Positions 35,663-46,707 are shown, counted from the first letter of the stretch. The stretch: 64,000 nucleotides of DNA from Luzula sylvatica (GCA_946800325.1 OX326961.1:1032655-1096654); one strand, 5' to 3'. Notes: generated by a model not told the origin, from the sequence alone. Numbers and translations: made by a program.

Positions 35663-38447
35663 GGGAATTAGATATCTATCTAGGGTTTTTTCTTAGTTCT
35701 TTCTTTCCACGAGCTTCTCCACAAAGAGTAAGCTCACGTTTGTAAATATTTTTTATATATAAATCCTTAGGATGGCATTGCCTCCTAATTCAAAAAAAAA
35801 AAGATAGTGAGGAGGCAACTCGATCCAATCTGGCATATAATTGGCAAGAAAACTAAACAGCTCGTTACTGATCTCAGAACCCTCCGCAAATTGCTTGATT
35901 ATCTCGTCAGGTCAATTCAATGCCCAAACAAACTATGTTATTTACATATCTGCCACTAAAAGTTCTTAATTAATTACTTAATTCTAGGTACGATGCAGTG
36001 ACTTACTTGAAGTACTTAGACACGTTAAGGGTGTCTGAAGGGGGTCGTTCCATATGGATTTTTGCGGATTCAAGCCATAAGATTTTTGAACTCGCCAAAA
36101 AGCGGGTTTATCAAGTGGTACGAGCCGACGGTACCAGAATTTCACTAGATGCCAAAAGGACACCAACCAAGAAAAGGAGAGTTATAGGTGATAATAAGAA
36201 AGGCAAAGAAGCTGGTAAATTATATTTGACTATATGGTATTTAATATTTGATTCGATGCAGTAATTTTGTAATATATTCATATTGATTTTAGAAAATGAA
36301 GCTGGATCTTCTTCAAGCAAGGAGAATGGTGGCGTTATACTAGTGGAAGTTTTGGAAGAAGCACCAAAGTGGAAAGTCTTACGTGTGAGTCGTTAGTGAG
36401 TTTCATCTCTTAATTAATGTGGTAAACAACAACAAAAATAGTAGTAAATGAATTAATTGCAAAACATGAATGCAGGAGTTATTGGAAGAGATAGAAGAGG
36501 AGAGGAGAAAAGAAAATGATGAAATCGAGAAAAATATGATTGGAGATGATAATAATGATAGCGATATAGTATTGGTTGTCTGCAAGGATGAACGCTCTTG
36601 CCTACAGCTCGAAGAATGCATTTTCAAAGGTCCTCAACAGGTACTACCAACAAATACTCTCATGAAGAATGATTATAATTAATATTATGGAATTTTTTTT
36701 CATTTATTAAATAGGCAATGTTGCAAGAATGGGAGAAGTACTTGCTGGGCAAGGCTGAATTACATGGATTGAATAAACGCAAGAAAAATAAACCTAAACC
36801 CAAGGAACCAAAAGGATATGGTTTAATTGATGGAGGAATCGTTTCTACTAGTAAATCTACTGAAAAAAATTCGGAACCCAACACAATAAGCAGGCTCATT
36901 AGAAATCACAAAATTGACAAAAAAACAAGAAATACAACAAGTCGGAACCTCAGAAGATCTAAAACATAAAAAGGGGAAAAGAAAAACTGAAAAACAAAGA
37001 AAAAGGATGAACCTAAAGGGGACAATAAAATGAAAGAAAAAGAAGAAGTATTTTGCCCGGAACAGGAGATGAAAGCTTTGCCTCCAGTTCAGTTGTACGC
37101 GCTGGAGAGAGAGAAGAGAATACTGGAAGAATGGAAGGCTAGCGTTATTATAGTTTACCATCCTGATATGAGGTTTGTGCGAGAGATTGAAATGTACAAG
37201 GCTGAGAATCCTGAAAGGAAACTCAAAGTTTATTTCCTCTTTTACGAGGATTCCACCGAGGCTCAAAAGTTCGAGGCCAGTATAAGGAGGGAGAACTCTG
37301 CCTTCGAGTCACTGATCAGGCAAAAATCACTAATGATCATTCCCACAGATCAGGTAATATTATCATTTTAATTATTAATTATTGTTGACTAATTAATTAA
37401 TGTTTCTTATTTTGACTAGAATGGAAGATGCATAGGGCCGAGTGGCAACAACGAGGAGGATCGGGAATTAGCTCTCTCAAATTCAGCAACAAGGAAGGCT
37501 GGAGGAAGAAAAGCACTCGAAAGAGAGAAACAGGTAATAATATAACATCATTTTAATTAATTAAAATATTTTAAAATCTAAAATTGTAGGTGATAGTGGA
37601 TATGAGGGAGTTCATGAGCAGCTTGCCAAACGTGCTCCATTTGAAAGGCATGAAGGTGATACCGGTTACTTTGGAAGTTGGAGATTACATTCTCTCCCCT
37701 CTGATATGTGTGGAACGAAAAAGCATTGGAGATTTGTATCAAAGCTTTGCGTCAGGACGCTTGTACCACCAAGTGGAGACTATGGTGCGTTATTATAGGA
37801 TGCCCGTCCTCCTTATCGAATTCTCCCAAGATAAAACCTTTTCTTTTCAGGTCTTCTTTTCACCTCTCTCCTTTACTTAAATGATCGTAATTAATCAAGT
37901 AATCGATCAATTGACATTGATTCAGTCTAGGAGTGAGATCGGAGATGACGTGTCGCCAACAAACATCATATCAAAGCTTAGTTTACTGGTGATGCATTTT
38001 CCACGCCTGAGACTGCTATGGTCTCGCACTTTACACGCAACAGCAGATATTTTTCTCTCCCTAAAATCAAACCAGGACGAACCCGACGAAGCCAAGGCCA
38101 TGACAGTTGGAGTCCCATCTGAAGACGGAGTCGTACAAAATGATGCAAGGTTGGTTGTGTGCATTTACAACTCAATCAATATACGTCATATCTTCTAATT
38201 AACTAACTGTATTTATGTATTATTATTATTCACGAGGGCTGAGAATTACAACACGTCTGCAATAGAGTTCTTGCGGAGATTACCGGGAGTGACAGATTCA
38301 AATTACAGAGCACTGATGGATGGTTGCACTAGTTTAGCTGAGCTGGCACTTCTGCCAGTTGAGAGGCTAGCCGAAATAATGGGAAGCCAAAAGTCTGCTC
38401 GTACCCTCAGGGAGTTTCTCGATGCAAAATGCCCCACAATGGCTTGA

Positions 38448-38720
38448 TCTCGTCGTTTATACAATTCAATCTTTCTTTAGCATTCAATTCTATCTTTCTT
38501 TATCGATAGTATAACAACCCATTTGCTTTCAAATGCTGATACTTGTCCAGTTTGTATATAAGAAAGGATATACAAAATCAAATACATTAACAAATATAAA
38601 AGAACAAAACAAATAAAAGGGTTATAACAATTTATAGCAGACACAAAAAGCACCACTCTAATAGGAAAAAATGAAATAAGAAGATTCGCTGCTGAAAACA
38701 ACATTAGCTATCCCATCTAC
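38448..38720. other. Short convergent 3' interval between RAD1 and SLY1 copies
   Basis: About 270 bases separate the stop of RAD1 (38445-38447, plus) from the restored-frame stop of SLY1 (38721-38723, minus). The two genes are tail to tail and this space holds both 3' UTRs. No other feature was seen. Confidence 0.5.
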
Positions 38721-40563
38721 TCAGTGGACCTGATTGCCACCACCACTACTGAACCCCATTTTCCTCCCAAGAGCCGTCAACTGGTCAACAAAACTCCCCG
38801 CAGTCAAAATCTCGGTACTCCCATACACCACGGTCCACGTGTTTTCCCGCACCATTCCCTCCTCCGTGGACCAGGTCCATCAAACTCCTATACTCCACAT
38901 AATTCCCTCCACCAATCATAAACACAATCGCCTCTCTAAATGGGCCTTTAAAAACCGCGCCCGACCCACCTCTCGGTGCTCTCGGATCCAACAACAAATA
39001 ATTCTCTATTTCCGAACCCGGTCTCGCCTCCATCAACGCATCCACCGTCCTCGTCAGCGCCAGCTGGGCTTCGCTTGACAACAAATTCTTCATGCCAGCT
39101 GTCACCGCGCTGATCGACTGCCCGTACAATTTTTCAGCCCAGTCCACGATGTTACTCTTATTTGCGGAGTTATTCGCGGAAGAAAAAGACGCATTTAACG
39201 ACTTTATTCTTTTCACGTACATGAATGCACTCGTATCCACTTCCGACTCTTTCAATGCAGTTTCGATGCTCTCCAGTTCGGACGGCACTGGAGACTCCAT
39301 TGACAATAGATAAACTATCGCTAATCTCAATTTATCTTCTTGCGTTCCTTTTCCTTTTAATAGATTGAAAAATATTGATTTATCGACGCTTCCTTTGGTC
39401 AACATATCGTTCTCGCAATTGCAAAACGCGTCTAGAGATCTCTCTTTAATGCGATTCAACAAAACCGTGGCGATAATCGTGTGTTTATCAATCATTTTCT
39501 TTCTTTCGGTCAACTCTGGAAGAGAGTTGACCGTGTGCATTAAATGCTTGGTGCTACCAATCAAATCAGGCACTTCAAATTCCTCTCCAGTCCGGCCTCC
39601 AGTTTTTTTGATCACTTCGTCGTAATCTTCTTTGTATTTCTTTAATTTATCTTCGATTTCTTCAGCTACTTTGGGAAATGGAGAGTAACTGTTCGAAGCC
39701 CAGAATGGATCTGAGTCGTCCAATTCATACGATTTCGTTACATTTTCAACGGGCAAGTTGACTTTGTTGACTTTTAATCCTAGTAAATCATGTACTAATG
39801 GGCGGTAAGTGAAATCGTGCTGAGCTGCGACTGAGAGTTCGAAGTTTCGATCGAAGAGGCAAAGAACCGGTCTTTGGAATGACATGGCGAGACCGCCTCC
39901 TCCTTCCGTGAATAAATTAGGTTTTGAAATCAGGTGATCTCTTAACCGGGAATCCAAAGCCGAGGCTACCATTTCGGCAGGACCGCCTCGAGCACATCTG
40001 ACTACTGGTACTACTTGTAGCGTTGCTAATACAGAGAAGATTCCAGAAGAAATTTTGTTGATGATCGCCTCGATTTCCGTGTCTGAGCAGGATGGATCGT
40101 TTAATTGAAGGTATGTAGATTCTTGGCCGAGTGAAAAGAGGGATTCTTCGAGGGAAATGAATTCAAGGTATTGGTCGTACAACTTTGAGATTCGTGATGC
40201 CGAATTTGATTGCACAGTTTTCGATGCGAATTGGTCGAGGAGGGGGCGGGGGAGGGATGAGGAGAAGTTGAGGTGGAGTGAGTCGTAGAGAGGGGAAGAA
40301 GCGTCTTTTGCGATGAGGTCTATGTTTTGGGGGGTTGGCTGGATGAAATAGATGGCGGGTACGCCTGGTACGGGCTGGCGAGTCTTTTCAATGGGGAAAT
40401 AGAGGGTGATGCCATGCTTGCGGAGGTCCGAGACACGGATTAATGGAGAGAGGATTGTTAAAAATACATCTAGATATAGATATAAATGAATTCGAATTCG
40501 ATTATGAAGGTGTAAGGTTATGCGATATCGTGACTCGCAAACCTTACTCGTAAACTCGAACAC
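38721..40563 (-). pseudogene. SLY1: SLY1 (Sec1/Munc18 family) vesicle-transport gene, N-terminus replaced by LTR sequence, C-terminus frameshifted
   Basis: A 592-codon minus-strand frame (40563-38785) matches plant SLY1 from ILSPLIRVSDLRKHGITLYF onward: NDPSCSDTEIEAIINKISSG, VPVVRCARGGPAEMVA, LFTEGGGGLAMSFQRP, FDRNFELSVAAQHDFTYRPL, SLPELTERKKMIDKHTIIAT, KRIKSLNASFSSANN, SNIVDWAEKLYGQSISAVTA, FREAIVFMIGGGNYVEY. SLY1 helps syntaxin-type SNAREs drive ER-Golgi fusion. The first 36 residues are not SLY1: they are encoded by an LTR (40456-40821), and the switch falls at a codon boundary at 40455/40456. About 50 normal N-terminal residues are missing. Near 38866-38876 a one-base change shifts the frame; the expected end (VVYGSTEIL, then LGRKMGF) is in the next frame and stops at 38721. 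Confidence 0.9.
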
Positions 40564-40821
40564 ACGAGAGAGAATATTCGAATGAAAAGAGACAAAATAA
40601 CTAGAAAAGATAATCTTGCAATTTCTTGCAATGGAATCTTTATTCTCTTAAAAAGAGATTATACAAAAGATACTTATTATCATGTACCCTTGATCTTATT
40701 TATAGTCACATATGAGAGCATAACTCATATGGACATGGTTCACAACCGAACTCGTACACCTACCTAACAAGTACATGACTAATGACAAGTCTAATTATTA
40801 TACTAATGACCTATCATGACA
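40456..40821 (-). mobile_element. LTR, 366 bp, fused to the SLY1 frame
   Basis: On the minus strand the segment starts TGTCATGATAGG at 40821 and ends TTTTTAACA at 40456, giving TG..CA ends. Directly upstream is the purine-rich TTTTTAAGGGGAGAGTAT, a good polypurine tract, so this is a 3' LTR. A TATA box (CTATAAATAAG) lies at about 40696-40706, about 135 bases before the ATG at 40563. Confidence 0.65.
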
Positions 40822-41233
40822 ATACTCTCCCCTTAAAAACCTTGTTCCACTCAAGGTTTAAAACATCAAAAACGCTCCCAACTTTTTATCCTCCCACGTC
40901 TCCTCGGTTTCGGATCGATTGGGCCAATTTTTATACACCATCATCCAAACCGCGAACAATAACGCTAAAAATATCGTCAATAATTTGTGCATCGTTTTCG
41001 AATTCTCTTTAAAAGCAAGGGCATGCTCATATGAATGTTTTGGGGGTAAAAGTTGGAGATCATTAAAAAATTTCACAACTTTGTGCAACAAATTTATTAG
41101 TTGCGGGCTAGCGGGTCTGACTGGGCTAACGGATGTGGATCCAGTAGAGAAATCCGCTCCTACAGCTATTTCCCGGTTTTTGTTAAAAACAGGATTGAGG
41201 GGCCGAAAATACCGGTACTGGTTTTGTTGATGC
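40822..41233 (-). pseudogene. 3' remnant of the LTR retrotransposon, with a 125-codon open frame
   Basis: The frame 41235-40858 has a hydrophobic segment (LLTIFLALLFAVWMMVY) followed by SETEETWED. TWED followed soon by a LE-x-x-KVF-like stretch before the polypurine tract is reminiscent of the C-terminal end of Ty3-gypsy integrases, where ATWED precedes NLEDKV. The hydrophobic part is not typical of that family. The rest of the element is absent; a foldback element starts at 41234. Confidence 0.4.
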
Positions 41234-41812
41234 ATTGTTCTAAAAGTCGGTCTAGGCGGCCGCCTAGGAGCTAGGCGCCGACCAAACGCTCAAGTTTAGC
41301 CTAATCGTTTTTGTCTAGGCGAAATTCCGCCTAGGCCCGCCCAACCCACTTAATTTAAATTTTTTTTTTTTAAAGACATGCACCCTGCCCTTTTTCTTCT
41401 TTTTATTTTGTGGTTTATTTGAATTTGTGTTAAATTCCATGTCGCGCGGATACTCTGAAAAATCAAAATCTACGCGTATCTCATCCTAAATCATATGTTA
41501 AATTTTCGTATCGCCGCATTCGATACGCGTAACGATATCGCCGTATCGGCGTACCCGAGCAACAACATTCTTATTGTTATGTTGTAGATTTCATGTTATG
41601 ATTTGTTTGGATGTTGTCTCAAATAAAATTCATATACACTATTTTAGTATAAAAAGTTGTAGCACAAATTATAATATATACAAATTAAAATATATGACAA
41701 AAATTATGTAAAATAACAAATCCGTCTAGTTCCGATTAATCCCCGATTAATCCCTCTAGGCGCTAGACGGTGCCCATCCGCCCGACTAGCGCCTAGCGAT
41801 TTTTGTAACATT
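41234..41812. mobile_element. Foldback MITE with CTAGGCG-rich ends, about 580 bp
   Basis: The left end reads TTGTTCTAAAAGTCGGTCTA then GGCG; the right end reversed reads AATGTTACAAAAATCGCTAG then GCGC. Both ends carry repeated CTAGGCGC/GCGCCTAG palindromes in otherwise AT-rich DNA. No clear target duplication and no coding capacity were seen. Confidence 0.6.
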
Positions 41813-42584
41813 GGTTGTATGATATTGGGCATTTAATTGTATCTAACGGTCTAGATTAGAATGATTAGGTATATCTAACGTCTGAGATTGATCAGACCGT
41901 TGAAGTTTAAGTCTATATAAAATACTGTAATTAAGAGTTAATCAATCAATGAAAAAACTAATCTTTGTACTTAAAAACACAAATTACAATTCTCTACAAA
42001 AAAATGAAAATATCTGAGAGGCACAAGAACAAAAGTAATAATTTTGTAACCCACCTTTACAAAATTATAAACTATAAACTAAGTATAGGAATTATAGACT
42101 ATAAACTATTTACAAACATATTTCATATGGGCTTGTGGTTGTGGTGGGCCAAATGTATTTTGGGAGTGCGAGTATAAATTATGAACTAAATATAGGAATA
42201 GTCGAATAGATTTTGTGAATTGTAAGAAATTTAAATTTAACTGTTAAATGAAAAAAAAAATCATTAGAAAAGAGTATATAAATCCTCCTCAGTTTCTCTA
42301 AAAAAATATTTAAAATATCCGGCCCAACACGAATTAAAATTAAAATATGGCTAAATTCACATGCATGCATCTGCTGAATTGGTATGCAAATAAATAATAT
42401 TGTTGATGAAATTTGCATATGCATGCATGAAATCTTTTTTGACTGTAATTTGGTTTATAATCTGAGAGATCAGATTGATGTAAATAACCCAGTCAACCAC
42501 TATTGCACAAATATTCTTATATACAACTATTTATATGTACGAAAGCAAATGTTCTTATATACAATCCAATCCAATACCTGAAAA

Positions 42585-42863
42585 AAATTCAAGGGGGATT
42601 CTATGACACACTCTTTTCCTTATGATACACCTATTTTCAAGGGTATTTTGAGTAATTATCCATTTATGAATATTTAAGGTAAGATTTTGAGTATATTTGT
42701 CAATTAATGTTTGACTAATTTTGAATTCTTTGTTGTTCATTTAAAGAGAAAATTTCAATAAAAAATAAATTTTATGATACATCATTTTACAAACATAATT
42801 AATTGCTAAAATATGCAAAATACTCTTATAAAAAGGTGTATGATAGAACTCCCCAAATTCAAG
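42585..42863. mobile_element. MITE (MULE-like), 261 bp, 9-bp target duplication
   Basis: AAATTCAAG flanks at 42585-42593 and 42855-42863. The left end GGGGATTCTATGACACAC pairs with the reversed right end GGGGAGTTCTATCATACACC. The GATACACC motif is repeated inside each arm. No coding. Confidence 0.7.
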
Positions 42864-44106
42864 ATTATTTCTTTCTTACTAGATGGTTTAATAAGAGAAA
42901 AAAAATAACAATCATTAGATACTGAAATTTCATTGTACCGAGCTCAATTGGTAATTAATGCCTAAATGCATAACAAAGTAAAATAATTAGGAATTGATGC
43001 CGAAATTAATGGATAAATTGCGATTATTTACAGCGATTTGTATGAATTCCATACCTATACTGGCATTAATATTTGTAATTTGTGAGAAATTCTACGAAAA
43101 TTAGACACATGTGTGTCGTTGAGTTTATCTTAATTTTTTAAACATGAAATCTCACAAAGAAGAATGGGAAGGGAGAATAGTCGTTCACCCGTTCATATCT
43201 TAACTAATTTCGTACAATTGTATGATCTCGAGAATTGCTGATCAAGAGGCCACAGTAAAGCATGTATAATGCGAATTATAAAATTTGAACATAATAAAAA
43301 GCTGTACTATATATATGCTGAGAATTGTTAGAATCACAGCTCATTGATTCATTACCAAGTCCACAGTGCATTTCAAGATTTTAGAACCAATATTATTTAG
43401 TAAAAATGCATACATGTGAATTTAATTTTTGCCATATTCATGGCACACGAATTTTGTGCTCCGATTATGGGCCTTATATGGAGATTATAAGCCCAATATT
43501 TCAATTCCAATCCAAATATAAGCCTTAACAATCACACATACGCTATTTTGTTTCACCTCTTTTTCATGAGGCGTGGTGTGCATACATGTCAGCCTTTTAG
43601 AAGTTGTAATTTTCATGTCTTGTAACTAAATGAATCATTTAATATTCAGATTTGTTTTCTCACATATTTTAACTCGACGGTTATAGTAATTTTTAAGTTT
43701 AAATATTTGGTCCAAAGTTTCTTTATAAATTCATTCATTTTTTACAAGAACTAATAATTGTGAATAATAATTATGAATACAAAAACAACAATACAAAATT
43801 AGAAATAAAATCTTTTTCATGATTTAGAAAAATATATTTTCCTTACAAACTCTATTCATTTTATTACAAACTTTTTTACATACAAAATAGTATGTCATAT
43901 TTTTCACATCGACATTAGTTCTTTGAGATGGTACTGGTTAGTCTACTTCGAATTTGGGAATTTCCCATAGAACTAAAATAGTATTCTTCAAAGATACATC
44001 TTTTCAATTTATGTACAAATTTCTTAATTTCTTCAAAAGAGAGAGTTGGAGGATCACAAAAAACATCGCTCACCTCGAACCTAGCAATTAAGAGGATAAG
44101 CCTAAT
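42864..44106. other. AT-rich intergenic spacer
   Basis: No gene, RNA or transposon terminus was recognised. It lies downstream of the MYB/SANT gene and probably includes its 3' UTR near 44000-44106. The spacer 41813-42584 is likewise without recognised features. Confidence 0.4.
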
Positions 44107-45392
44107 CTAGCTTCTCGTCATATTTCTCCACTTGTCCTTCAGATCCACCTGTCAATTCAAAATTTGAATCAAACTCTAATACATGAGAGAGAGAGAGAGA
44201 GAGAGAGAGAGTTCATGCATACCGCAGTTCTTTCTTCGAAAATGTTCCGGTAACAATTTAAAATTGCTTTCCAATTTCCTCTACCGTGCCTCCGTGATAA
44301 GAAAAAAGAATATATCAATTTGCAAGTACCAAAAGAGCAGATGAAACGTATATGATAATAACGAGGGTGAAATTTGTCATACATTTGGACGCCTATTCGT
44401 AGAGTATCCTCCTCCAAAGTACTCCACTTCTTGATTTGTCTTCTGCGAACTTCCGTCAACTTTATCAGAGGAGAAATTGCAGCCCTTTTGGTAGGACTCG
44501 GCAATCTCACCTTCTTCCCCTCTCTACTACAATTACCCGAATCCGATTCTACAGAAATTACATTTTTGCCCTTATCACGAGTAGAAATTACATTTTTGCC
44601 CTTATCACTCACAGAAGCATTCGTTGCTGGTCCGTCAATATTATCACATTGCAAACTTGCAGAAACACGACACGCAATTTTTATTGCATCTGGCAGAGGA
44701 TCTTTTACCATCTTGCGCAGATCAGCCATTCTAGATTTAAGGGAATTCAAAAGCTTTTGCACCTTTGGTGTCGACATAAACTTGATCTCTCCAGTCATTT
44801 TAGTTGCTTTGCTTTGCTCCTCTGCATTAGCCTCATTCTCCAGTGCAGCAGCCGCAATCTCAATAAAAGACGGCTCCTTGAATATCTCTTCCCATTCCTT
44901 GTCCACAAAAGCCTTAATCGCCTCCGTGGCATCCATTCTTCTCCTCTCAATCATTTGTTCCCTCAATTCCAAATTAATCACTGCTGTCTCCATTTCCTCT
45001 GCCATCTCTTTCGTTCTTTCGGAAACCAATCCAGCTGCGAGTGGCGACATTGACTTGACAATGTCCCTCATGCGTTGTTTAAACACGGTATTGACGTTAT
45101 TTGGGAAGTCGCTGGAGGTAACGGCAAGATGGGCCGCGACTTTAAGGTAGCATGTGGAGGCGAGGGGGTTAGGGTTTAAGCAATGCAAAAGCTGGATGGA
45201 TTCTAGGGTTTTAGGGGTGATGGATTGGCAAGAGGAGAGTTGGCGGAGAAGGACGAGACGACGGAGAGAAGGTGGCGACGAGGTAGCGGAAACGATTGGG
45301 AGCGCAAGGAGGATGCTGTTGGCGATGCTGTCGCTGATGTTTCGCTGGCGGAGGATGAACTCCGCAACCCAGTACGTGGCTGTGTCTGACAT
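44107..45392 (-). CDS. Telomere-repeat-binding-factor-like MYB/SANT protein, 3 exons, 372 aa
   Basis: Exons on the minus strand: 45392-44383, 44289-44223, 44148-44107; phases close to 373 codons. The N-terminal 120 residues are helical and Leu-rich (LLALPIVSATSSPPSLRRLV, ITPKTLESIQLLHCLNP). A charged middle region follows, with an internal duplication of DKGKNVIS. The C-terminal SANT/MYB domain (about 316-372) has KKWSTLEEDTLRIGVQ, GRGNWKAILNCYRNIFEERT and the telobox-type helix VDLKDKWRNM. In plants, MYB domains with VDLKDKWRN bind TTTAGGG telomeric or telobox DNA in the nucleus. Introns split the domain after the first and before the third helix, as in TRFL genes. Intron 2 contains a (GA)n run (44185-44210). 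The gene looks intact. The exact subfamily (TRFL or TRB-like) is uncertain. Confidence 0.85.
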
Positions 45393-45866
45393 GGTTTTTT
45401 GTATGAAAAAATCCCTCTTTTGCTCCCTTCAATAAAGAGAAAATTGCTTGCTTATGCCCTGAGAATTTTCACGGAGCAAATTCATGAAAAAGAGGAAATT
45501 TCTGAAATGGTACGGTTAAAACAACCCAATTGTCAATTAACCTAATATTGTGCAATTAAGTCTTGATTAAACAAACCCATGAAAATTAACTCTTACACCG
45601 AAATGGTTTAAGCTCAATCACCAAAATTCAGGCTTATTGTATACTTAATTAATCTTAATTCCCAAATTGAGAATTATTGCATAGGTAATGACAGCATTTT
45701 AGGAGTTATTTACGTCAATAGAATCAGAAACATTATATAATTTGTTAAAATGTACCTTTGTTTGTCCGAATTTTATTTTCAAATTGGTATAAACAAATTA
45801 AGTTATTGGTACGACCATATATGAAAATCAGTTGCGCAATCAATCAAGATAGGTATCGATGACAAT

Positions 45867-45869
<3 letters not shown>

Positions 45870-45940
<71 letters not shown>
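45870..45940. repeat. (GA)n microsatellite, about 70 bp
   Basis: An uninterrupted AG/GA run in the region 5' of the MYB/SANT gene, followed by a GC-richer stretch (45941-46090). The open frames over it are repeat-driven (Ser-Leu or Arg-Glu repeats) and not genes. Confidence 0.95.
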
Positions 45941-45944
<4 letters not shown>

Positions 45945-46195
45945 ACCAGAAGGCCAACGAGGCAGTTTCGCCGGGAGTTGGCGAGGGAGAGGATACGAAG
46001 GAGAAAGGGGTGTGTTCTGCTTCTACCTTGCGGCGCAAGACTCGCAACGCAGAGAGAGAGAGCGCGGGTGTAGGGTTTATGGATTTCGCAGGGTTATTAA
46101 ATTGGGGATAATTTTCCGTATATCCCTCCAAAAGCATCGAATATCAAAATTATCCTTATAAATTAATTGACATCAAATATATCCTTTTAAGTTTT

Positions 46196-46660
46196 AAAAA
46201 TGGTCAAATTTCATATGTATCCCTACAAAGCCCAACAATTTCACGTATACCCTGCAAAACGTGAAATGTCATGAATACCCCAACAAAATTATTATAATTT
46301 CATGGATACGCTTTTTGTTAAATTTTTGTTAACTATTTGTTAAAATTACCCCTAAAATTTTGCTTTTCCGATTTTACCCCTATGTAAATCAGGAATAAAA
46401 TTCATTTCGGAAAAATAAGAAAAGCATTCGTGAAATTTTAGTAGTTTTGTAGGAATATTCATGATATTTCACGTTTTGCAAGAATATACGTGAAATTATG
46501 AGGTTTTGTAGGGGTACATATGAAATTTGGCCTCTAAATATTTGGCAAAATTCCATATGTTCCCCTACAAAGTGCCACAATTCCACGAATATCCTTGCAA
46601 AACGTGAAATGTCACGAGTACCTCTACACAATTATTATAATTTCGTAGTTGTCATTTTTA
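46196..46660. repeat. Three-arm inverted/direct repeat (A, reversed A, A)
   Basis: Arm 1 (46200-46310): TTTCATATGTATCCCTACAA ... GCAAAACGTGAAATGTCATG. Arm 2 (about 46430-46535) is its reverse complement: ATATTTCACGTTTTGCAAGA ... TTTTGTAGGGGTACATATGA. Arm 3 (46545-46640) repeats arm 1: TTCCATATGTTCCCCTACAA. Fragments of the reversed arm also lie at 58685-58790. It looks like a foldback-type transposon remnant. Confidence 0.7.
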
Positions 46661-46707
46661 TTATTATCGCTAATTTTTTATTTTTCGATTTTATCCTTTA
46701 AGTACAA

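Larger units (their letters stand above)
30408..35816 (+). mobile_element. LINE (L1-type) retrotransposon inserted in the RAD1 exon, about 5.4 kb, nearly full length
   Basis: GATAGTGAGAAGGC (30408-30421) and GATAGTGAGGAGGC (35803-35816) are the target duplication, with one mismatch. Between them lies a plus-strand element with a short 5' leader, a zinc-knuckle ORF1, an endonuclease and reverse-transcriptase ORF2, a short 3' UTR and an A run (about 35792-35802). Removing the insert and one duplicate restores the RAD1 exon frame exactly. The single mismatch suggests an insertion that is neither new nor ancient. Confidence 0.93.
29607..38447 (+). pseudogene. XPF/RAD1 (UVH1-type) DNA-repair endonuclease gene, split by a LINE and otherwise damaged
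   Basis: Exons: 29607-30190, 30250-30421 continued at 35817-35910, 35988-36214, 36293-36384, 36476-36640, 36715-37353, 37420-37533, 37590-37850, 37926-38149, 38237-38447. Translation follows plant UVH1/RAD1 closely: QQRSSLYTSG-like and PRILIADLL blocks, MVSGFAKTER, HLWPRF, the MDACLKELRRTNKVDVEDLT block, YDAVTYLKYLDTLRVSE, VIIVYHPDM, and the nuclease centre GDYILSP..VERKS (about 37680-37725), ending in the double helix-hairpin-helix region (FLRRLPGVTDSNY, ARTLREFLDAK). The family cuts 5' of DNA lesions with ERCC1/RAD10. Lesions: a frame change in exon 1 near 29905-29945; a 5.4-kb LINE inside exon 2 between FKSFDEIVRR and QLDPIW; in-frame TAA (36967) and TGA (36988) in the variable linker. From 37030 on, the nuclease half is intact. 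Confidence 0.92.

Noticed and set aside
44374..45150. 258-codon plus-strand frame
   Set aside because: It is the antisense shadow of exon 1 of the MYB/SANT gene.
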